DNA of 64,000 nucleotides from Gracilibacillus sp. YIM 98692 (GTDB taxonomy: Bacteria > Bacillota > Bacilli > Bacillales > Amphibacillaceae): the NCBI RefSeq assembly GCF_010993965.1, contig NZ_WIXM01000002.1, forward strand, positions 248,001-312,000. Reading direction: 5' to 3'. The translations under genes were made by a program, and so were the position numbers. Positions within the stretch are counted from its first letter, which is position 1. Each line of letters opens with the position of its first letter. Positions 26,398 through 41,155 of the stretch are shown piece after piece. The notes under the pieces were generated by a model that was not told the DNA's origin, did not search any database, and was given only the letters and a program-made list of their open reading frames with translations.

Positions 26398-29163
26398 ATG
26401 GAGTATAAAAAAACATTGAACATGCCGAAAACAGCTTTCCCGATGCGTGGAAATTTACCAAACAAAGAACCAAAACTACAAGAAAAGTGGGATGAAGAAA
26501 AGATATACCAAAAAGTACAAGAACGTACAAAAGGAAGACCATTGTTCGTTCTACATGATGGCCCCCCTTATGCAAATGGTGATATACACATGGGCCATGC
26601 CTTAAACAAGGTATTAAAAGATTTTATTGTAAAATATAAATCAATGGCAGGATTTCATGCTCCATATGTACCGGGGTGGGATACACATGGGTTGCCAATT
26701 GAGCAAGCTTTAGCGAAAAAGAAAGTTAACCGTAAAAAAATGTCCGTAGCAGAATTCAGACAAAAATGTGCTGAATATGCTTTGAAACAAATTGACAATC
26801 AGCGAGCACAATTTAAACAACTAGGAGTACGCGGTGATTGGGAAAATCCTTACATTACGTTAAATAAATCTTATGAAGCTGCGCAAATTAAAGTATTTGG
26901 TGATATGGCGAAAAAAGGCTACATTTATAAAGGATTAAAACCTGTATATTGGTCTCCTTCTTCGGAATCAGCTTTAGCTGAAGCGGAAATTGAATATCAA
27001 GATAAGCGTTCTCCATCTATTTATGTTGCGTTTGATGTAAAAGATGGCGGAGATTTACTAGACGGTGACGAGAAGTTTATCATTTGGACAACAACACCAT
27101 GGACAATTCCTGCAAACTTAGCTATTGCCGTGCATCCTGATTTAGAATATGCCGTTGTAAAAGTAGAGAATCAAAAGTATATTATTGCGCATGAGATGTT
27201 AAATCAACTAAAAGAAACGTTTGAATGGACAGAAGCAGAAGTCGTAAAAACATTTAAGGGTCAAGAAGCGGAGAAGCTTGTTGCAAAACATCCTTTATAT
27301 GAGCGTGATTCTATCCTTATTTTGGGAGATCATGTTACAACAGAAAGTGGTACAGGACTTGTCCACACTGCACCGGGTCATGGGGAAGACGACTTTATTA
27401 TTGGAAAGCAATACGGATTAGACGTACTTTGCCCTGTTGATGAAAAAGGGTATTTTACTGATGAAGCACCAGGTTTTGAAGGGCTGTTTTATGATGCAGC
27501 TAATAAAGAAATCACACAACAACTTGATAACAGCCAAGCCTTATTAAAACTAGACTTTATTACGCACTCGTACCCACATGATTGGCGTACTAAAAAGCCA
27601 ACTATTTTCAGAGCAACCAATCAATGGTTTGCATCTATAAAAGATTTTCGTAATGAAATTTTAGAGGAAATCAAACGGATTAATTGGTTACCGAAATGGG
27701 GCGAAACAAGACTGTTTAATATGGTGCGAGATAGAGAGGATTGGTGTATCTCTAGACAACGTACTTGGGGTGTTCCTATTCCTGTTTTCTATGCGGAAGA
27801 TAGAACACCAATTATTAATGATGAAACAATTAGCCATGTGGCGAAGCTATTTGAAGAACATGGATCTAATATATGGTTTGAATGGGATGCGAAGGACTTG
27901 TTACCAGAAGGCTTTACATCTGAGAACAGCCCAAACGGTAAATTCACCAAAGAAAATGATATTATGGATGTTTGGTTTGATTCAGGTTCTTCTCACGAAG
28001 GAGTGTTGGAAAACCATGAAGAGTTAAAACGACCAGCAGATGTTTATTTAGAAGGTTCAGACCAATATCGTGGCTGGTTTAATTCTTCTATATCAACAGC
28101 TGTAGCTGTAACAGGAAAAGCTCCTTATGAAACGATTATCAGTCATGGATTTGCTTTAGATGGTCAAGGAAGAAAAATGAGTAAGTCAGTTGGGAATGTT
28201 GTCGTACCATCAAAAGTGATGAAACAGTATGGTGCAGACATTTTACGACTTTGGGTGGCTTCTGTAGATTATCAAGCAGATGTGCGTATATCTGATGAAA
28301 TTATCAAACAAACATCTGAAGGATATCGCAAAATTCGAAACACTTTCCGATTTATGCTTGGAAACTTAAATGACTTTGAAACAAGTCATATTACAGCGGA
28401 TGATCAATTACAAGAAATCGATCGATATATGTTATACAAGTTGCAACAGGTTATTGAAAAAGCTCGTAAAGCATATGATGAATATGATTTTTCTACTGTG
28501 TATCAAACAATTCATCATTTCTGTTCGATTGATTTGAGCTCCTTCTATTTAGACTTTGCCAAAGACATTTTATATATCGAAGCACCTGATCATCCTAGAA
28601 GACGAAGTATTCAAACTGTATACTATGAAATCATTAGATCACTTGTGCAGCTGCTTTCACCAATCTTAACGCATACAATGGATGAGGTATGGTCTCATAT
28701 TCCAGGTGTGAAGGAAGAAAGTGTTCAGTTAACTGATATGCCTAGTCCTCGTGAAGTGAAAGGCAGTGAACAACTAGAGAAAAAATGGGATCAATTTATG
28801 GATATTCGTGATGATATCTTGAAAGCATTAGAAGAAGCACGTGCAGAAAAAGTAATTGGAAAATCACTCGAAGCATCAGTTTCCATTCAAGCAAACAATG
28901 AAAAAGTCGAGGCTGTATTAAAGGAAATTCCTTATCTACATCAACTGCTGATCGTTTCAGATGTGAAAATAGTGGATCAGCTTGATGGGGGACAAAGCTA
29001 CGAACATGTAACCTTAAGTATTGGCAAACATGAAGGTGAGACATGTGAGCGTTGCTGGGTTGTATCCAATACAGTAGGCGAAGACGAAGATCACCCTACT
29101 CTGTGCACAAGGTGTGCAACGGTTGTAAAAGAAAACTATACCGAATTACAGCAAGAAAAATGA
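26398..29163 (+). CDS. ileS: IleS, isoleucyl-tRNA synthetase
   Basis: 921 residues, same length as B. subtilis. Class I synthetase: HMGH (HIGH-type) at 64-67, KMSKS at 593-597, an editing domain between, and a C-terminal zinc knuckle (CERCW...CTRC) near residues 885-905. The C-terminal zinc site and length mark the bacterial type sensitive to mupirocin rather than the eukaryote-like resistant type. AAAGGAGG lies seven bases before the ATG; the longer frame to 26332 runs back into the T-box terminator. Single gene with its own leader and terminator. Confidence 0.97.
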   Translation: MEYKKTLNMPKTAFPMRGNLPNKEPKLQEKWDEEKIYQKVQERTKGRPLFVLHDGPPYANGDIHMGHALNKVLKDFIVKYKSMAGFHAPYVPGWDTHGLPIEQALAKKKVNRKKMSVAEFRQKCAEYALKQIDNQRAQFKQLGVRGDWENPYITLNKSYEAAQIKVFGDMAKKGYIYKGLKPVYWSPSSESALAEAEIEYQDKRSPSIYVAFDVKDGGDLLDGDEKFIIWTTTPWTIPANLAIAVHPDLEYAVVKVENQKYIIAHEMLNQLKETFEWTEAEVVKTFKGQEAEKLVAKHPLYERDSILILGDHVTTESGTGLVHTAPGHGEDDFIIGKQYGLDVLCPVDEKGYFTDEAPGFEGLFYDAANKEITQQLDNSQALLKLDFITHSYPHDWRTKKPTIFRATNQWFASIKDFRNEILEEIKRINWLPKWGETRLFNMVRDREDWCISRQRTWGVPIPVFYAEDRTPIINDETISHVAKLFEEHGSNIWFEWDAKDLLPEGFTSENSPNGKFTKENDIMDVWFDSGSSHEGVLENHEELKRPADVYLEGSDQYRGWFNSSISTAVAVTGKAPYETIISHGFALDGQGRKMSKSVGNVVVPSKVMKQYGADILRLWVASVDYQADVRISDEIIKQTSEGYRKIRNTFRFMLGNLNDFETSHITADDQLQEIDRYMLYKLQQVIEKARKAYDEYDFSTVYQTIHHFCSIDLSSFYLDFAKDILYIEAPDHPRRRSIQTVYYEIIRSLVQLLSPILTHTMDEVWSHIPGVKEESVQLTDMPSPREVKGSEQLEKKWDQFMDIRDDILKALEEARAEKVIGKSLEASVSIQANNEKVEAVLKEIPYLHQLLIVSDVKIVDQLDGGQSYEHVTLSIGKHEGETCERCWVVSNTVGEDEDHPTLCTRCATVVKENYTELQQEK

Positions 29164-29164
29164 T

Positions 29165-29205
29165 AGAAAAATCAACTACCCTGCTATCGGGTAGTTGATT
29201 TTTCT
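29165..29205 (+). terminator. ileS terminator
   Basis: AGAAAAATCAACTACCC (29165-29181) and its complement at 29189-29205 form a perfect 17-pair stem with a seven-base loop and built-in T run. Confidence 0.9.
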
Positions 29206-29235
29206 GCATTAGGTGTTTTGGCGTTAGGTGATTCG

Positions 29236-29265
29236 TTGCTTTAGAAACATTATTATAGATATAAT
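29236..29265 (+). promoter_or_regulatory. Sigma-A promoter for lspA
   Basis: TTGCTT (29236-29241), 18-base spacer, TATAAT (29260-29265). Transcription would start at about 29271, the first base of the structured repeat. Confidence 0.65.
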
Positions 29266-29269
29266 ATAG

Positions 29270-29352
29270 AAAGACTACCATCAGTGAGGGCTCTCTTCTT
29301 CTTTAATTATTCTAAGTGTTAAATGGGGGGCTTACGGAAGATTGTTCACTGT
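29270..29352 (+). repeat. Structured leader repeat, copy 2 (internally deleted, before lspA)
   Basis: Shares both ends with copies 1 and 3: AGACTACCATCAGTGAGGG at the left and CTTACGGAAGATTGTTCACTGT at the right, but lacks the middle with the second hairpin arm and CGTCCGT. The partner segments have drifted too (AAGTGT for AAGTCT, ACGGAAG for ACGGACG). Ends 37 bases before the lspA ATG. Confidence 0.7.
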
Positions 29353-29388
29353 AAGAGTGTATGTTAATGGTAAAGTGGAGGGAAAAAT

Positions 29389-29859
29389 ATGTGGGTATAC
29401 TTAATTGCTGCTGTGGTAATATTATTAGATCAATGGACGAAATGGTTGGTAGTTCGTCATATGGAGATAGGTCAAAGTATAGAAGTCATTGATTCGTTTG
29501 TCTATCTTACTTCTCATAGAAATCCTGGAGCCGCTTGGGGTATTTTAGCAGGACAGATGACCTTTTTCTATATTATTACGGCTGTTGTGATTGCATTTGT
29601 TGTCTATTATATTCAAAAGTATAGCAAGGATAGTAAAATATTAGCCATTGCTTTAGCTTTTATCCTTGGAGGAGCGGTTGGTAATTTTATTGATCGCCTT
29701 TTTCGAAAAGAGGTAGTAGATTTTTTTGATGTCTATATTGGTACATATGATTATCCAATCTTTAATATTGCAGATTCGGCTTTAGTAATGGGAGTTATTG
29801 CTATTTTAATTGCAACTATATTAGATGAAAGAAAGAAAAAAAGGAGTTCTCATGCATGA
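29389..29859 (+). CDS. lspA: LspA, lipoprotein signal peptidase II
   Basis: 156 residues, four membrane segments. Aspartyl protease that cuts the signal peptide of diacylglyceryl-modified prolipoproteins. Catalytic aspartates D102 (NFIDRL) and D129 (NIADSA), and the conserved [10 protein letters not shown]. Ends in ATGA shared with the next gene. The small gene ylyA that separates ileS and lspA in B. subtilis is missing. Confidence 0.96.
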   Translation: MWVYLIAAVVILLDQWTKWLVVRHMEIGQSIEVIDSFVYLTSHRNPGAAWGILAGQMTFFYIITAVVIAFVVYYIQKYSKDSKILAIALAFILGGAVGNFIDRLFRKEVVDFFDVYIGTYDYPIFNIADSALVMGVIAILIATILDERKKKRSSHA

Positions 29860-30767
29860 GTGAAACATACATCGTAAAAGAGCAAGAGCAAGGACAGCGA
29901 ATTGATAAAATTTTAGTTGCTGTTACAGAAGGATATTCACGTTCACAGATTAAAATATGGTTTGATAAGCAATTAGTAAGTGTAAACGGACAAACAGTGA
30001 AGCAAAATTATAAATGTCAAACAAATGATCAATTAGAGTGGACGGTTCCTGATGTAGTGCCATTAGAAGTGCAAGCGGAAAATATCCCCCTAAATATTGT
30101 ATATGAAGATAAGGATATATTAGTTGTAAACAAAGAAAGCGGTATGGTGGTTCACCCAGCTGCTGGCCATCAAGATGATACTTTAGTAAATGCGCTGCTT
30201 TACCATTGTGAAGACCTTTCTGGTATTAATGGTGTTGCAAGGCCAGGAATTGTTCACCGTATTGATAAGGATACAAGTGGTTTATTAGTTGTTGCAAAAA
30301 ATGATACAGCACATGAAAGATTAGCTGCACAGTTGCAACAGAAAAAGGTAAAAAGGGCATATAAAGCAATCGTTCATGGCGAAATTCCACATGACTATGG
30401 TACTGTGGATGCCCCAATCGGAAGAAGTGAAAAAAATCGTCAATTAATGGACGTTGTGGAAAATGGGAAGCAAGCTGTTACACATTTTGAAGTATTAGAG
30501 CGAATGCATGGAAAATTCAGTTTTATTAAATGCGTATTGGAGACAGGAAGAACGCATCAAATTCGTGTTCATATGAAATATATTGGGTACCCATTGGTAG
30601 GTGATCCTAAGTATGGCCAAAGGAAAACCATCGATGTAGAAGGACAAGCCTTACATGCTTACCAACTAAGCTTTGAACATCCAATTACAAATGAATGGTT
30701 AGAATTTGAAGCCCCATTACCAGATAAATTTTCTCATGTGTTAGAAAACATTCGTAAAAGTCATTGA
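29856..30767 (+). CDS. RluD-family 23S rRNA pseudouridine synthase (YlyB)
   Basis: 303 residues. N-terminal S4 RNA-binding domain (about 15-70) and a catalytic pseudouridine synthase domain with [10 protein letters not shown] at 134-143; D137 is the nucleophile expected from the family. By similarity and position it is the ylyB gene, likely acting on large-subunit rRNA; the exact target cannot be read from sequence. Overlaps lspA by four bases. Confidence 0.93.
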   Translation: MSETYIVKEQEQGQRIDKILVAVTEGYSRSQIKIWFDKQLVSVNGQTVKQNYKCQTNDQLEWTVPDVVPLEVQAENIPLNIVYEDKDILVVNKESGMVVHPAAGHQDDTLVNALLYHCEDLSGINGVARPGIVHRIDKDTSGLLVVAKNDTAHERLAAQLQQKKVKRAYKAIVHGEIPHDYGTVDAPIGRSEKNRQLMDVVENGKQAVTHFEVLERMHGKFSFIKCVLETGRTHQIRVHMKYIGYPLVGDPKYGQRKTIDVEGQALHAYQLSFEHPITNEWLEFEAPLPDKFSHVLENIRKSH

Positions 30768-30792
30768 CAATTTACATTTTATTTGTGATAAT
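30764..30792 (+). promoter_or_regulatory. Sigma-A promoter of the pyr operon
   Basis: TTGACA (30764-30769), 17-base spacer, GATAAT (30787-30792) with an upstream TG. The -35 overlaps the last codons of the pseudouridine synthase gene. Confidence 0.85.
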
Positions 30793-30809
30793 AATGACAA
30801 CATTATAAA

Positions 30810-31481
<672 letters not shown>

Positions 31482-31487
31482 ATAGGA

Positions 31488-31592
31488 GACCTTTAAGGAA
31501 GTACAGAGATACTTGCAAGGTCGTGAAAGTAAGGATACGTGTATCAAAATGGACACGTCTACCTCTTTGCGACTTTGCAAAGAGGTTTTTTT
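31488..31592 (+). promoter_or_regulatory. PyrR attenuator 2, between pyrR and pyrP
   Basis: A hairpin at 31488-31522: GACCTT/AAGGTC at the base, AAGTA/TACTT at the top and loop CAGAGA (31504-31509), the PyrR CNGNGA hexaloop. The usual UCC/GGY neighbours are replaced by GTA/TAC, still paired. Terminator CCTCTTTGC (31562-31570) with GCAAAGAGG (31577-31585) and seven T. Confidence 0.88.
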
Positions 31593-31621
31593 AATGGATT
31601 AATGGAAAAAGGATGAGGGTA

Positions 31622-32998
31622 ATGACAGATAAAGAAAAAGTATTAGATGTGAGAGATGTACCAGCATTATCAAAATGGATTTTATTTAGTATACAGCACT
31701 TATTTGCCATGTTTGGAGCAACAATTCTTGTTCCGTTTTTAACTGATTTGTCTCCTGCTGTAGCCCTTGTTTCAAGTGGTCTAGGAACACTGGCATATTT
31801 AGTAATAACAAAAGGGCAAATACCAGCATACCTCGGTTCCAGTTTTGCTTTTATTGCACCAATAACTAGTGCTATGACAATAGGCGGACCGGGAGCAGTC
31901 ATGGTTGGAACCTTTTTAGCAGGCATAGCTTATGGGCTGTTATCGCTGTTCATATCTATTTTTGGAACCGGCTGGATTATGAAAGTACTGCCACCCATTG
32001 TTGTAGGTCCGGTTATTATCGTTATTGGTCTAGGACTAGCGCCTACAGCTGTTGATATGGCGATGAACGTAGATGGGGAGTACAGTGGAGTCCATTTTAG
32101 TGCAGCGATGGTTACACTACTGATTACCGTGATAGGGTCATTATTGTTTAGAGGCTTTTTTGGATTGATTCCTATATTAATTGGCATTATAGGAGGATAT
32201 ATATACTCTTTGTTTATCCAAAGAGTAATGAATGTGCAAGTTGTAGATACTAGTGGTGTTCAAACAGCTTGGGGGAAGATAGTAAATAGTGATTCTTTTG
32301 GAGAAATGATTCAGTCCGTCTTTTTAGTGCCAGAATTTGTTCTGCCATTTGTTCACTATCAACCGACAGATGTACTAAGCCTAAGCATTGTTGCCATTAT
32401 GGTCCCAGTTGCTGTCGTCACAGTAGCAGAACATATTGGAGACCAAATGGTGCTTTCGAAAGTAGCGTCTCATAATTTTCTAAAAAAGCCAGGCTTACAC
32501 CGATCCATATTAGGTGATGGGGTTGCTACTATCATTGCATCCTTATTAGGTGGGCCTCCAAACACCACTTATGGAGAAAATATCGGTGTGCTAGCCATTA
32601 CAAGAGTTTTTAGTGTGTTTGTCATTGGAGGGGCAGCAGTATTAGCCGTTTTCTTTGGGTTTATTGGTATTATTACAGAATTAATTGCTTCGATTCCGAC
32701 AGCCGTAATGGGAGGCGTATCAATTTTATTATTCGGTATTATCGCTTCTAGTGGTCTTAGAATGTTAATTGATAATCAACTGGATTTAGGAATAAAAAGA
32801 AATTTAGTCATTTCTTCTGTCATTTTAGTCATTGGTGTAGGAGGAGCTTTTGTAAGTATTCAGGTTGCTGAGGTAGAAGTGACGGTTGCCGGCATGGCTT
32901 TATCAGCTTTAGTTGGGCTTGTGTTAAACCTCGTTCTGCCAGAGAAAGAGTCAGGCTATGGAAATGGTCAAATGTTTGCTTCACCAGAAGACGAGTAA
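31622..32998 (+). CDS. pyrP: PyrP, uracil permease
   Basis: 458 residues, about 14 membrane segments, nucleobase-cation symporter-2 family. Shows QHLFAMFGATILVPF, AYLGSSFAF, the conserved AEHIGDQ and GGPPNTTYGENIGV stretch that forms the substrate site. Imports uracil for salvage. The ATG at 31622 is preferred to 31613 because AAAAAGGA fits it; the N-terminus is variable, so this is not certain. Only 32 bases separate it from pyrB. Confidence 0.94.
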   Translation: MTDKEKVLDVRDVPALSKWILFSIQHLFAMFGATILVPFLTDLSPAVALVSSGLGTLAYLVITKGQIPAYLGSSFAFIAPITSAMTIGGPGAVMVGTFLAGIAYGLLSLFISIFGTGWIMKVLPPIVVGPVIIVIGLGLAPTAVDMAMNVDGEYSGVHFSAAMVTLLITVIGSLLFRGFFGLIPILIGIIGGYIYSLFIQRVMNVQVVDTSGVQTAWGKIVNSDSFGEMIQSVFLVPEFVLPFVHYQPTDVLSLSIVAIMVPVAVVTVAEHIGDQMVLSKVASHNFLKKPGLHRSILGDGVATIIASLLGGPPNTTYGENIGVLAITRVFSVFVIGGAAVLAVFFGFIGIITELIASIPTAVMGGVSILLFGIIASSGLRMLIDNQLDLGIKRNLVISSVILVIGVGGAFVSIQVAEVEVTVAGMALSALVGLVLNLVLPEKESGYGNGQMFASPEDE

Positions 32999-33030
32999 GA
33001 GAAAATACTCACAATAGGAGGGCCATAATC

Positions 33031-33960
33031 ATGAAGGATTTTGTTACCATGCAAGGTTTAGAAGAAAGGGAAATGTTAGCACTTGTACAATATGCCAATT
33101 TGATTAGTCAAAAAGGAGTAGAGCCTTTCGCGAACCAGACTTTTGCTGCTAATTTATTCTTTGAACCGAGTACTAGAACAAAAATGAGCTTTGTTGTAGC
33201 ACAACGACGCCTAGGGATGGAAGTGTTAGACTTTGCAACAGATCATTCCAGTATTACTAAAGGAGAAAGTATTTACGATACAGCTCGAACTTTTGAGTCC
33301 ATTGGTGCTAATTTAATTGTGATACGTCACCAACAACGGAATATTGCAAAACAATTAGCAGAGCAATTGCAGATACCAGTTATCAATGCAGGAGATGGAA
33401 CTGGAGAGCATCCAACTCAATCTCTATTAGACTTAGTTACTATTTATCAGGAATTCGAACAATTTCGCGGTTTAAAGGTTGTTATAGCTGGGGATATAAA
33501 GCATAGCCGTGTTGCTAGGTCTAATGCTGCCGCTCTGACTACACTAGGATGCGATGTCTTTTTAACAGGGATGGAAGAGTGGCATGATAATAGTTTAAAC
33601 CTTCCATATATCTCAATGGAAGAAGCGGTTGAAACGGCAGATGTATTAATGCTTTTAAGGATTCAACGAGAACGACATCAAGATCAAGTAACACTGGACC
33701 AAGATAGCTACCTTCAGAAATATGGCTTAAGCGTCGAAAGAGAAAGAAAAATGAAAAAACATGCCATTATCCTTCATCCAGCACCTGTCAATAGAGGGGT
33801 AGAGATGGACAGCAGACTTGTAGAATGTGACCGATCACGCATCTTTAAACAGATGGAAAATGGAGTAGCTGCAAGAATGGCTATTATTAAAAACATACTG
33901 AACCAAGGGGGAAACTACAATGAGAAAAATTTTAACCAACGTCAAGCGTTTATTGGATAA
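33031..33960 (+). CDS. pyrB: PyrB, aspartate carbamoyltransferase catalytic chain
   Basis: 309 residues. Makes carbamoyl aspartate, second step of UMP synthesis. Carbamoyl phosphate-binding STRT at 47-50 in [12 protein letters not shown], and [10 protein letters not shown] near the C-terminus. No regulatory chain (PyrI) gene is nearby, as expected for Bacillus-type enzyme. The last 13 codons overlap pyrC by 41 bases, giving a tail ([15 protein letters not shown]) that is probably not conserved. Confidence 0.96.
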   Translation: MKDFVTMQGLEEREMLALVQYANLISQKGVEPFANQTFAANLFFEPSTRTKMSFVVAQRRLGMEVLDFATDHSSITKGESIYDTARTFESIGANLIVIRHQQRNIAKQLAEQLQIPVINAGDGTGEHPTQSLLDLVTIYQEFEQFRGLKVVIAGDIKHSRVARSNAAALTTLGCDVFLTGMEEWHDNSLNLPYISMEEAVETADVLMLLRIQRERHQDQVTLDQDSYLQKYGLSVERERKMKKHAIILHPAPVNRGVEMDSRLVECDRSRIFKQMENGVAARMAIIKNILNQGGNYNEKNFNQRQAFIG

Positions 33961-35200
33961 CGGCAGCATGGAAGAGTGTGAAATTCTCATTAACCAAGGG
34001 AAAATTGAAGCAATTGGTCTTGATCTAGATCGAGAGAGTGCTGATATTATAGATGGGAAACAACAATTAGTAGTACCTGGATTTGTCGATGTTCATGTTC
34101 ACCTTCGAGAACCAGGCGGGGAAGCAAAGGAGACTATTGCGACTGGAACAGAATCTGCTGCGCGTGGTGGTTATACAACAGTGTGTGCAATGCCAAATAC
34201 ACAACCAACCCCTGACTCGGTTGAAGTGATGCAAGACATACAAAAAAGAATTGCAGCAACGGCCAACATTCGAGTCTTGCCATATGGCTCGATAACAAAA
34301 CGATTGGTTGGCGAAGCTTTAACAGATATGGAAGCATTGAAAGAAGAAGGAGCTTTTGCCTTTACAGATGACGGAGTAGGGGTTCAATCTGCTGATATGA
34401 TGCTTCAGGCAATGAAACAAGCAGCAGCTATTGATATGCCGGTTGTAGCTCATTGTGAGGAAAATACCTTGATACACAATGGTGTTATGCATGAAGGGAA
34501 GGTAAGTGAGCAATTACAACTGCCAGGTATTCCTTCTATATGTGAATCGGTGCAAATTGCTAGAGATGTTTTATTAGCAGAAGCCTCAGGTTGTCATTAT
34601 CACGTTTGTCATGTCAGTACAAAAGAATCGGTTCGAGCAATTCGAGATGCGAAACGAGCGGGTATCCGTGTAACAGCAGAAGTGACACCACATCACCTGC
34701 TTATGAACGAAACGGTAATAAAAGAAGATGATGCTAATTTTAAAATGAACCCACCTCTTCGAGCGCAAGAGGATCAACAGGCACTTATTGATGGGTTACT
34801 AGACGGGACGATAGATTTTATCGCAACAGATCATGCTCCGCATACACATGAAGAAAAAGCAAATGGTATGGAAGAAGCGCCTTTTGGTATTGTTGGTTTC
34901 GAAACAGCTTTTTCCCTATTATATACTCACTTTGTGAAAAAAGAGATTTTCACATTAAAGCAACTAATAGATTGGTTAACGGTTAAACCAGCACAAACTT
35001 TTAATCTGCCATTTGGTCAGATTGAGATAGGAAAAAGCGCTGATTTTACGATATTACAGCTAGATCATAAACATCTAGTAAATAAAGATAAATTTTTATC
35101 CAAAGGAACAAACACTCCATTTAATGGATGGGAAGTAGAAGGAAAACCAGTTAAAACCATTTACCAAGGAAATATCGTGTTTGAGGAGGCAGCAGAATGA
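33920..35200 (+). CDS. pyrC: PyrC, dihydroorotase
   Basis: 426 residues. Zinc amidohydrolase that closes the dihydroorotate ring. Metal motif HVHLREPG with H59 and H61, and later HCEE, HVCHVST and ATDHAPHT. Start ATG lies inside pyrB after AAGGGGG; overlap of 41 bases upstream and four bases with pyrAA downstream suggests coupled translation. Confidence 0.97.
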   Translation: MRKILTNVKRLLDNGSMEECEILINQGKIEAIGLDLDRESADIIDGKQQLVVPGFVDVHVHLREPGGEAKETIATGTESAARGGYTTVCAMPNTQPTPDSVEVMQDIQKRIAATANIRVLPYGSITKRLVGEALTDMEALKEEGAFAFTDDGVGVQSADMMLQAMKQAAAIDMPVVAHCEENTLIHNGVMHEGKVSEQLQLPGIPSICESVQIARDVLLAEASGCHYHVCHVSTKESVRAIRDAKRAGIRVTAEVTPHHLLMNETVIKEDDANFKMNPPLRAQEDQQALIDGLLDGTIDFIATDHAPHTHEEKANGMEEAPFGIVGFETAFSLLYTHFVKKEIFTLKQLIDWLTVKPAQTFNLPFGQIEIGKSADFTILQLDHKHLVNKDKFLSKGTNTPFNGWEVEGKPVKTIYQGNIVFEEAAE

Positions 35201-36288
35201 AAAGACAACTTATATTAGAGGATGGCACAGTTTTTACAGGACAAGCGTTTGGTTCATTAGAGGAAAGTATAGGAGAAGTCGTGTTTAATACGGGAATGAC
35301 AGGTTATCAAGAAACATTATCAGACCCATCCTATTGTGGACAAATTGTAACCATGACATATCCACTAATTGGGAATTACGGTATAAATCGAGATGACTTT
35401 GAAACCATCAACCCGTCTATCTTTGGATTTGTAGTAAAAGAATTTTGTGAAACACCTTCTAACTTTAGAAGCGATGAAAGCTTAAATGAATATTTAAAAG
35501 CGAATGATATTCCAGGGATTGCAGGGATTGATACACGAAAACTAACCAAAATTTTAAGACAGCATGGAACGATGAAAGGAATCCTCACAAAAGCAGACGT
35601 TGATGAACAAGAAGCTGCACATAAGCTTGAAAATACAGAAAAGATTACCAATCAAGTGGAAAGAGTATCAACAGTAAAACCATATGTGGCCCCTGGAAGA
35701 GGTTATCGTATTGCCCTTGTTGACTTTGGCATGAAACATGGTATTTTACGTGAGTTAACGAAACGAAATTGTCATGTGACAGTTGTCCCATATAATTATA
35801 GCGCAGAAAATATTTTGCGATTGAAGCCTGATGGAATTATGTTAACAAATGGACCTGGAAATCCAAAAGATGTTCCAGAAGCAATTAATATGATTAAGGA
35901 AGTTGTTCCACATATCCCAACATTTGGTATTTGTTTAGGGCATCAGTTATTTGCATTAGCTTGTGGTGCAGATACAGCAAAATTAAAATTTGGACACCGT
36001 GGATCCAATCATCCAGTTTATGATTATGAAACGAAACGAACTTATTTAACTTCACAAAATCACGGTTATGCCGTAACAGAAGATTCAATTGAACAAACCA
36101 ACTTAGAGCTAACACAAATTGCTTTGAATGATAAAACAGTTGAAGGTGTAAAGCATACTGAGTATCCAGCGTTCTCTGTACAGTATCACCCGGAAAGTTC
36201 ACCCGGTCCGGATGACACGAATCAGTTATTTGATCGCTTCTTAAATAATATTAAGGCTTTTAAACTATCACAGAAGGAGGAAGCATAA
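35197..36288 (+). CDS. pyrAA: PyrAA, carbamoyl phosphate synthase small (glutaminase) subunit
   Basis: 363 residues. Class I glutamine amidotransferase that feeds ammonia to the large subunit. Nucleophile C246 in GICLGHQLF, with the His-Glu pair in [10 protein letters not shown] near the end. Being pyr-linked, it is the pyrimidine-specific enzyme; an arginine-specific copy may exist elsewhere. Confidence 0.97.
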   Translation: MKRQLILEDGTVFTGQAFGSLEESIGEVVFNTGMTGYQETLSDPSYCGQIVTMTYPLIGNYGINRDDFETINPSIFGFVVKEFCETPSNFRSDESLNEYLKANDIPGIAGIDTRKLTKILRQHGTMKGILTKADVDEQEAAHKLENTEKITNQVERVSTVKPYVAPGRGYRIALVDFGMKHGILRELTKRNCHVTVVPYNYSAENILRLKPDGIMLTNGPGNPKDVPEAINMIKEVVPHIPTFGICLGHQLFALACGADTAKLKFGHRGSNHPVYDYETKRTYLTSQNHGYAVTEDSIEQTNLELTQIALNDKTVEGVKHTEYPAFSVQYHPESSPGPDDTNQLFDRFLNNIKAFKLSQKEEA

Positions 36289-39200
36289 TGCCAAAGAGAA
36301 CAGATATACAAAAAATTCTAGTTATAGGATCTGGCCCAATAGTCATTGGTCAAGCAGCTGAATTTGATTATTCTGGTACACAAGCATGCCAGTCTTTAAA
36401 AGAAGAAGGATACACAGTTGTCTTAGCTAACTCAAACCCTGCAACCATTATGACAGACCATACGATTGCAGACACAGTATACATGGAACCACTAAGTGTT
36501 GAGTTTCTATCTAAAATTATTCGCAAAGAACGCCCAGATGCCGTTCTGCCAACATTAGGAGGGCAAACTGGTTTAAACTTAGCGGTTGCTTTAGATGAAT
36601 CTGGTATTTTGGCAGAGTATGGTGCAGAATTACTGGGGTCCAGATTGGATGCCATTGAACAAGCAGAAGACCGTGAGAAATTCAGAACTTTAATGAATGA
36701 AATTGACGAGCCAGTACCAGAAAGCCAAATTGTTAATAGTGTAGAGCAAGCATTAGATTTTGCTAATCAAATTGGTTATCCGCTTATTGTGAGACCTGCA
36801 TACACGTTAGGCGGTACTGGGGGCGGTATGTGCTATAACGAAGCAGATTTAAAAGAAATTACAAGAAATGGTTTAGCGTTATCTCCAGTTAATCAATGTT
36901 TAATTGAGAAGAATATAGCTGGGTTTAAGGAAATCGAATATGAAGTGATGCGTGACAAGAATGATCAAGCAATTGTAGTTTGTAACATGGAAAACATTGA
37001 TCCAGTAGGTATTCATACAGGGGATTCCATCGTTGTAGCGCCATCCCAGACATTAAGTGATCGCGAATATCAACTGTTGCGTTCAGCTTCACTAAAAATA
37101 ATTCGCGCACTAGAAATTGAGGGTGGTTGTAATGTTCAGTTAGCCATTGATCCACACAGTTTCCAATATTACATTATAGAGGTAAACCCAAGGGTAAGTC
37201 GTTCAAGTGCATTAGCTTCTAAAGCAACAGGTTATCCAATTGCAAAAATTGCGGCAAAAATTGCGATTGGTATGACTTTAGATGAAATTAAAAACCCGAT
37301 TACAGGTACAACTTACGCTTGTTATGAGCCAGCTTTAGACTATGTAGTAAGCAAATTTCCTCGATTCCCATTTGACAAGTTTGTGTTAGGCAATCGTCAA
37401 TTAGGAACACAAATGAAAGCAACTGGTGAAGTGATGGCAATCGGGCGTAATTTTGAAGAATCCTTGTTAAAAGGTATTCGCTCACTGGATATTAGTGGCG
37501 AAGACTTTTATTTACCAACCCTTGCGGAAAATACAGTAGAAGAATTAAAAGAAAGATTAGTTAATCCCGATGATGAACGGATTTATGTTTTAGGTGAAGT
37601 GTTAAGAAAACAGATGACAGTGGAAGAAATCCATGCACTCACAAAAATTGATACATTCTTCCTTGAGAAGTTAAAGAATGTTATCGATTTTGAAGCTAAG
37701 CTTGCCCAAAGTCCTCAAGATATTGAACTTTTAAAAGAAGCAAAACAAATTGGCTTATCGGATACCCAGGTAGCAAGAGTTTGGGGAGTTCACGTAGATG
37801 AAGTGTATAAAGCTCGTACAGATCAAGGTGTTCTTCCAGTCTATAAAATGGTAGATACTTGTGCAGCAGAATTTGAATCAGAAACGCCATACTTCTACAG
37901 TGCTTATGAAGAAGAAAATGAATCAGTTGTTACGACTCGTAAAAAAGTATTAGTTGTCGGCTCTGGCCCAATTCGAATTGGACAAGGAATTGAATTTGAT
38001 TATGCTACGGTACATTCTGTATTAGCATTAAAAGAAGCAGGATATGAAGCCATTATCATGAATAGTAACCCAGAAACAGTTTCAACTGACTTCAGTGTGT
38101 CAGATAAGTTATACTTTGAGCCATTAACATTAGAAGATGTTATGCATGTGATTGAACTGGAAAAACCAGAAGGGGTTATTGTTCAATTCGGTGGACAAAC
38201 AGCTATTAACTTAGCGGAAGGATTAGAAAGAAGAGGCGTTAAGATTTTAGGTACGGAACTTGAAGCGATCGATACAGCAGAGGATCGTGATAAATTTGAA
38301 CAACTTCTTCAAGAATTAGATATTCCACAGCCAAAAGGTCGAAGTGTACGACAGTTAGATCAAGCAAAAGAAACAGCAAGTGCCATTGGTTATCCAGTAT
38401 TAGTGCGTCCATCTTATGTAATTGGCGGAAGTCAAATGGAAATTGTCTATAGCGAAGAGGAATTAGAAAGCTATTTAGCTAAAACCAACCATATAAAGCA
38501 TAAACATCCAGTCTTAATTGATAAATATTTAACGGGTATTGAAGTGGAAGTAGATGCGATTAGTGATGGGGAGACAACGATCATCCCTGGTGTAATGGAA
38601 CACATTGAACGTGCTGGTGTACACTCTGGTGACTCTATTGCTGTATATCCAACACAGCGTCTATCAGAAGAGATAAAACAAAAATGTGTTGATATTACGA
38701 TAAAAATTGCAGAAAAACTAGATGTAAAAGGGCTTATTAACATCCAATTTGTTGTTCATCAAAATGAAGTATATGTATTAGAAGTTAACCCAAGAGCAAG
38801 TCGTACTATTCCGTTCTTAAGTAAAATTACGGGAGTTACGATGGCAAATATTGCAACACGTTGTATTATTGGAGAGACATTAGCTGGAATGGGGTACCAG
38901 AATGGAGTATTGCCTGAACCAGATACCGTTTCGGTAAAAGTACCGGTATTCTCTTTTGAAAAGCTGCGTAGTGTGGATACAATGCTTGGACCTGAAATGA
39001 AATCTACTGGGGAAGCAATAGGTCGAGATAAAACTTTAGAAAAAGCTTTATATAAAGGCATGACAGCTTCAGGGTTGAAAATTCCAATGGAAGGAGCAGT
39101 ACTCATGACCGTTGCCGATAAGGATAAACAAGAAGCGTGCGGGATTGCACAACGTTTCTTTGAACTTGGATTCCATCTTTATGCAACGGAAGGTACTGCA

Positions 39201-39484
39201 GCAGCGCTTCGCGATTTAAATTTACCTGTTACAGAGGTTGGAAAAGTAGATGCAGAAGGAAAAAATGTTCTTTCCATTATTGAAAAAGGGGAAGTGCAAG
39301 TAGTAGTAAACTCACTCACTTCTGGTAAAAAGCCTAGATCAGACGGATTCAGAATTCGTCGTGAGGCAGTGGAGCATGGTATTGCTTGCTTAACAAGCTT
39401 AGATACAGCAGAAGCAATCGTGAATGTCATTGATTCAACAACATTTACAGCAAGACCTGCTGTAGAAGGGAAGGCTGTGGTTCT

Positions 39485-39488
<4 letters not shown>
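36288..39488 (+). CDS. pyrAB: PyrAB, carbamoyl phosphate synthase large subunit
   Basis: 1066 residues. Two homologous ATP-grasp halves (about 1-400 and 550-935), each opening with VLVVGSGPI-type sequence, joined by an oligomerisation domain, and a C-terminal MGS-like allosteric domain (about 935-1066) expected to sense UMP and PRPP. Starts on the last base of pyrAA and shares four bases with pyrK. Confidence 0.98.
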
Positions 39489-41154
<1,666 letters not shown>

Positions 41155-41155
41155 T

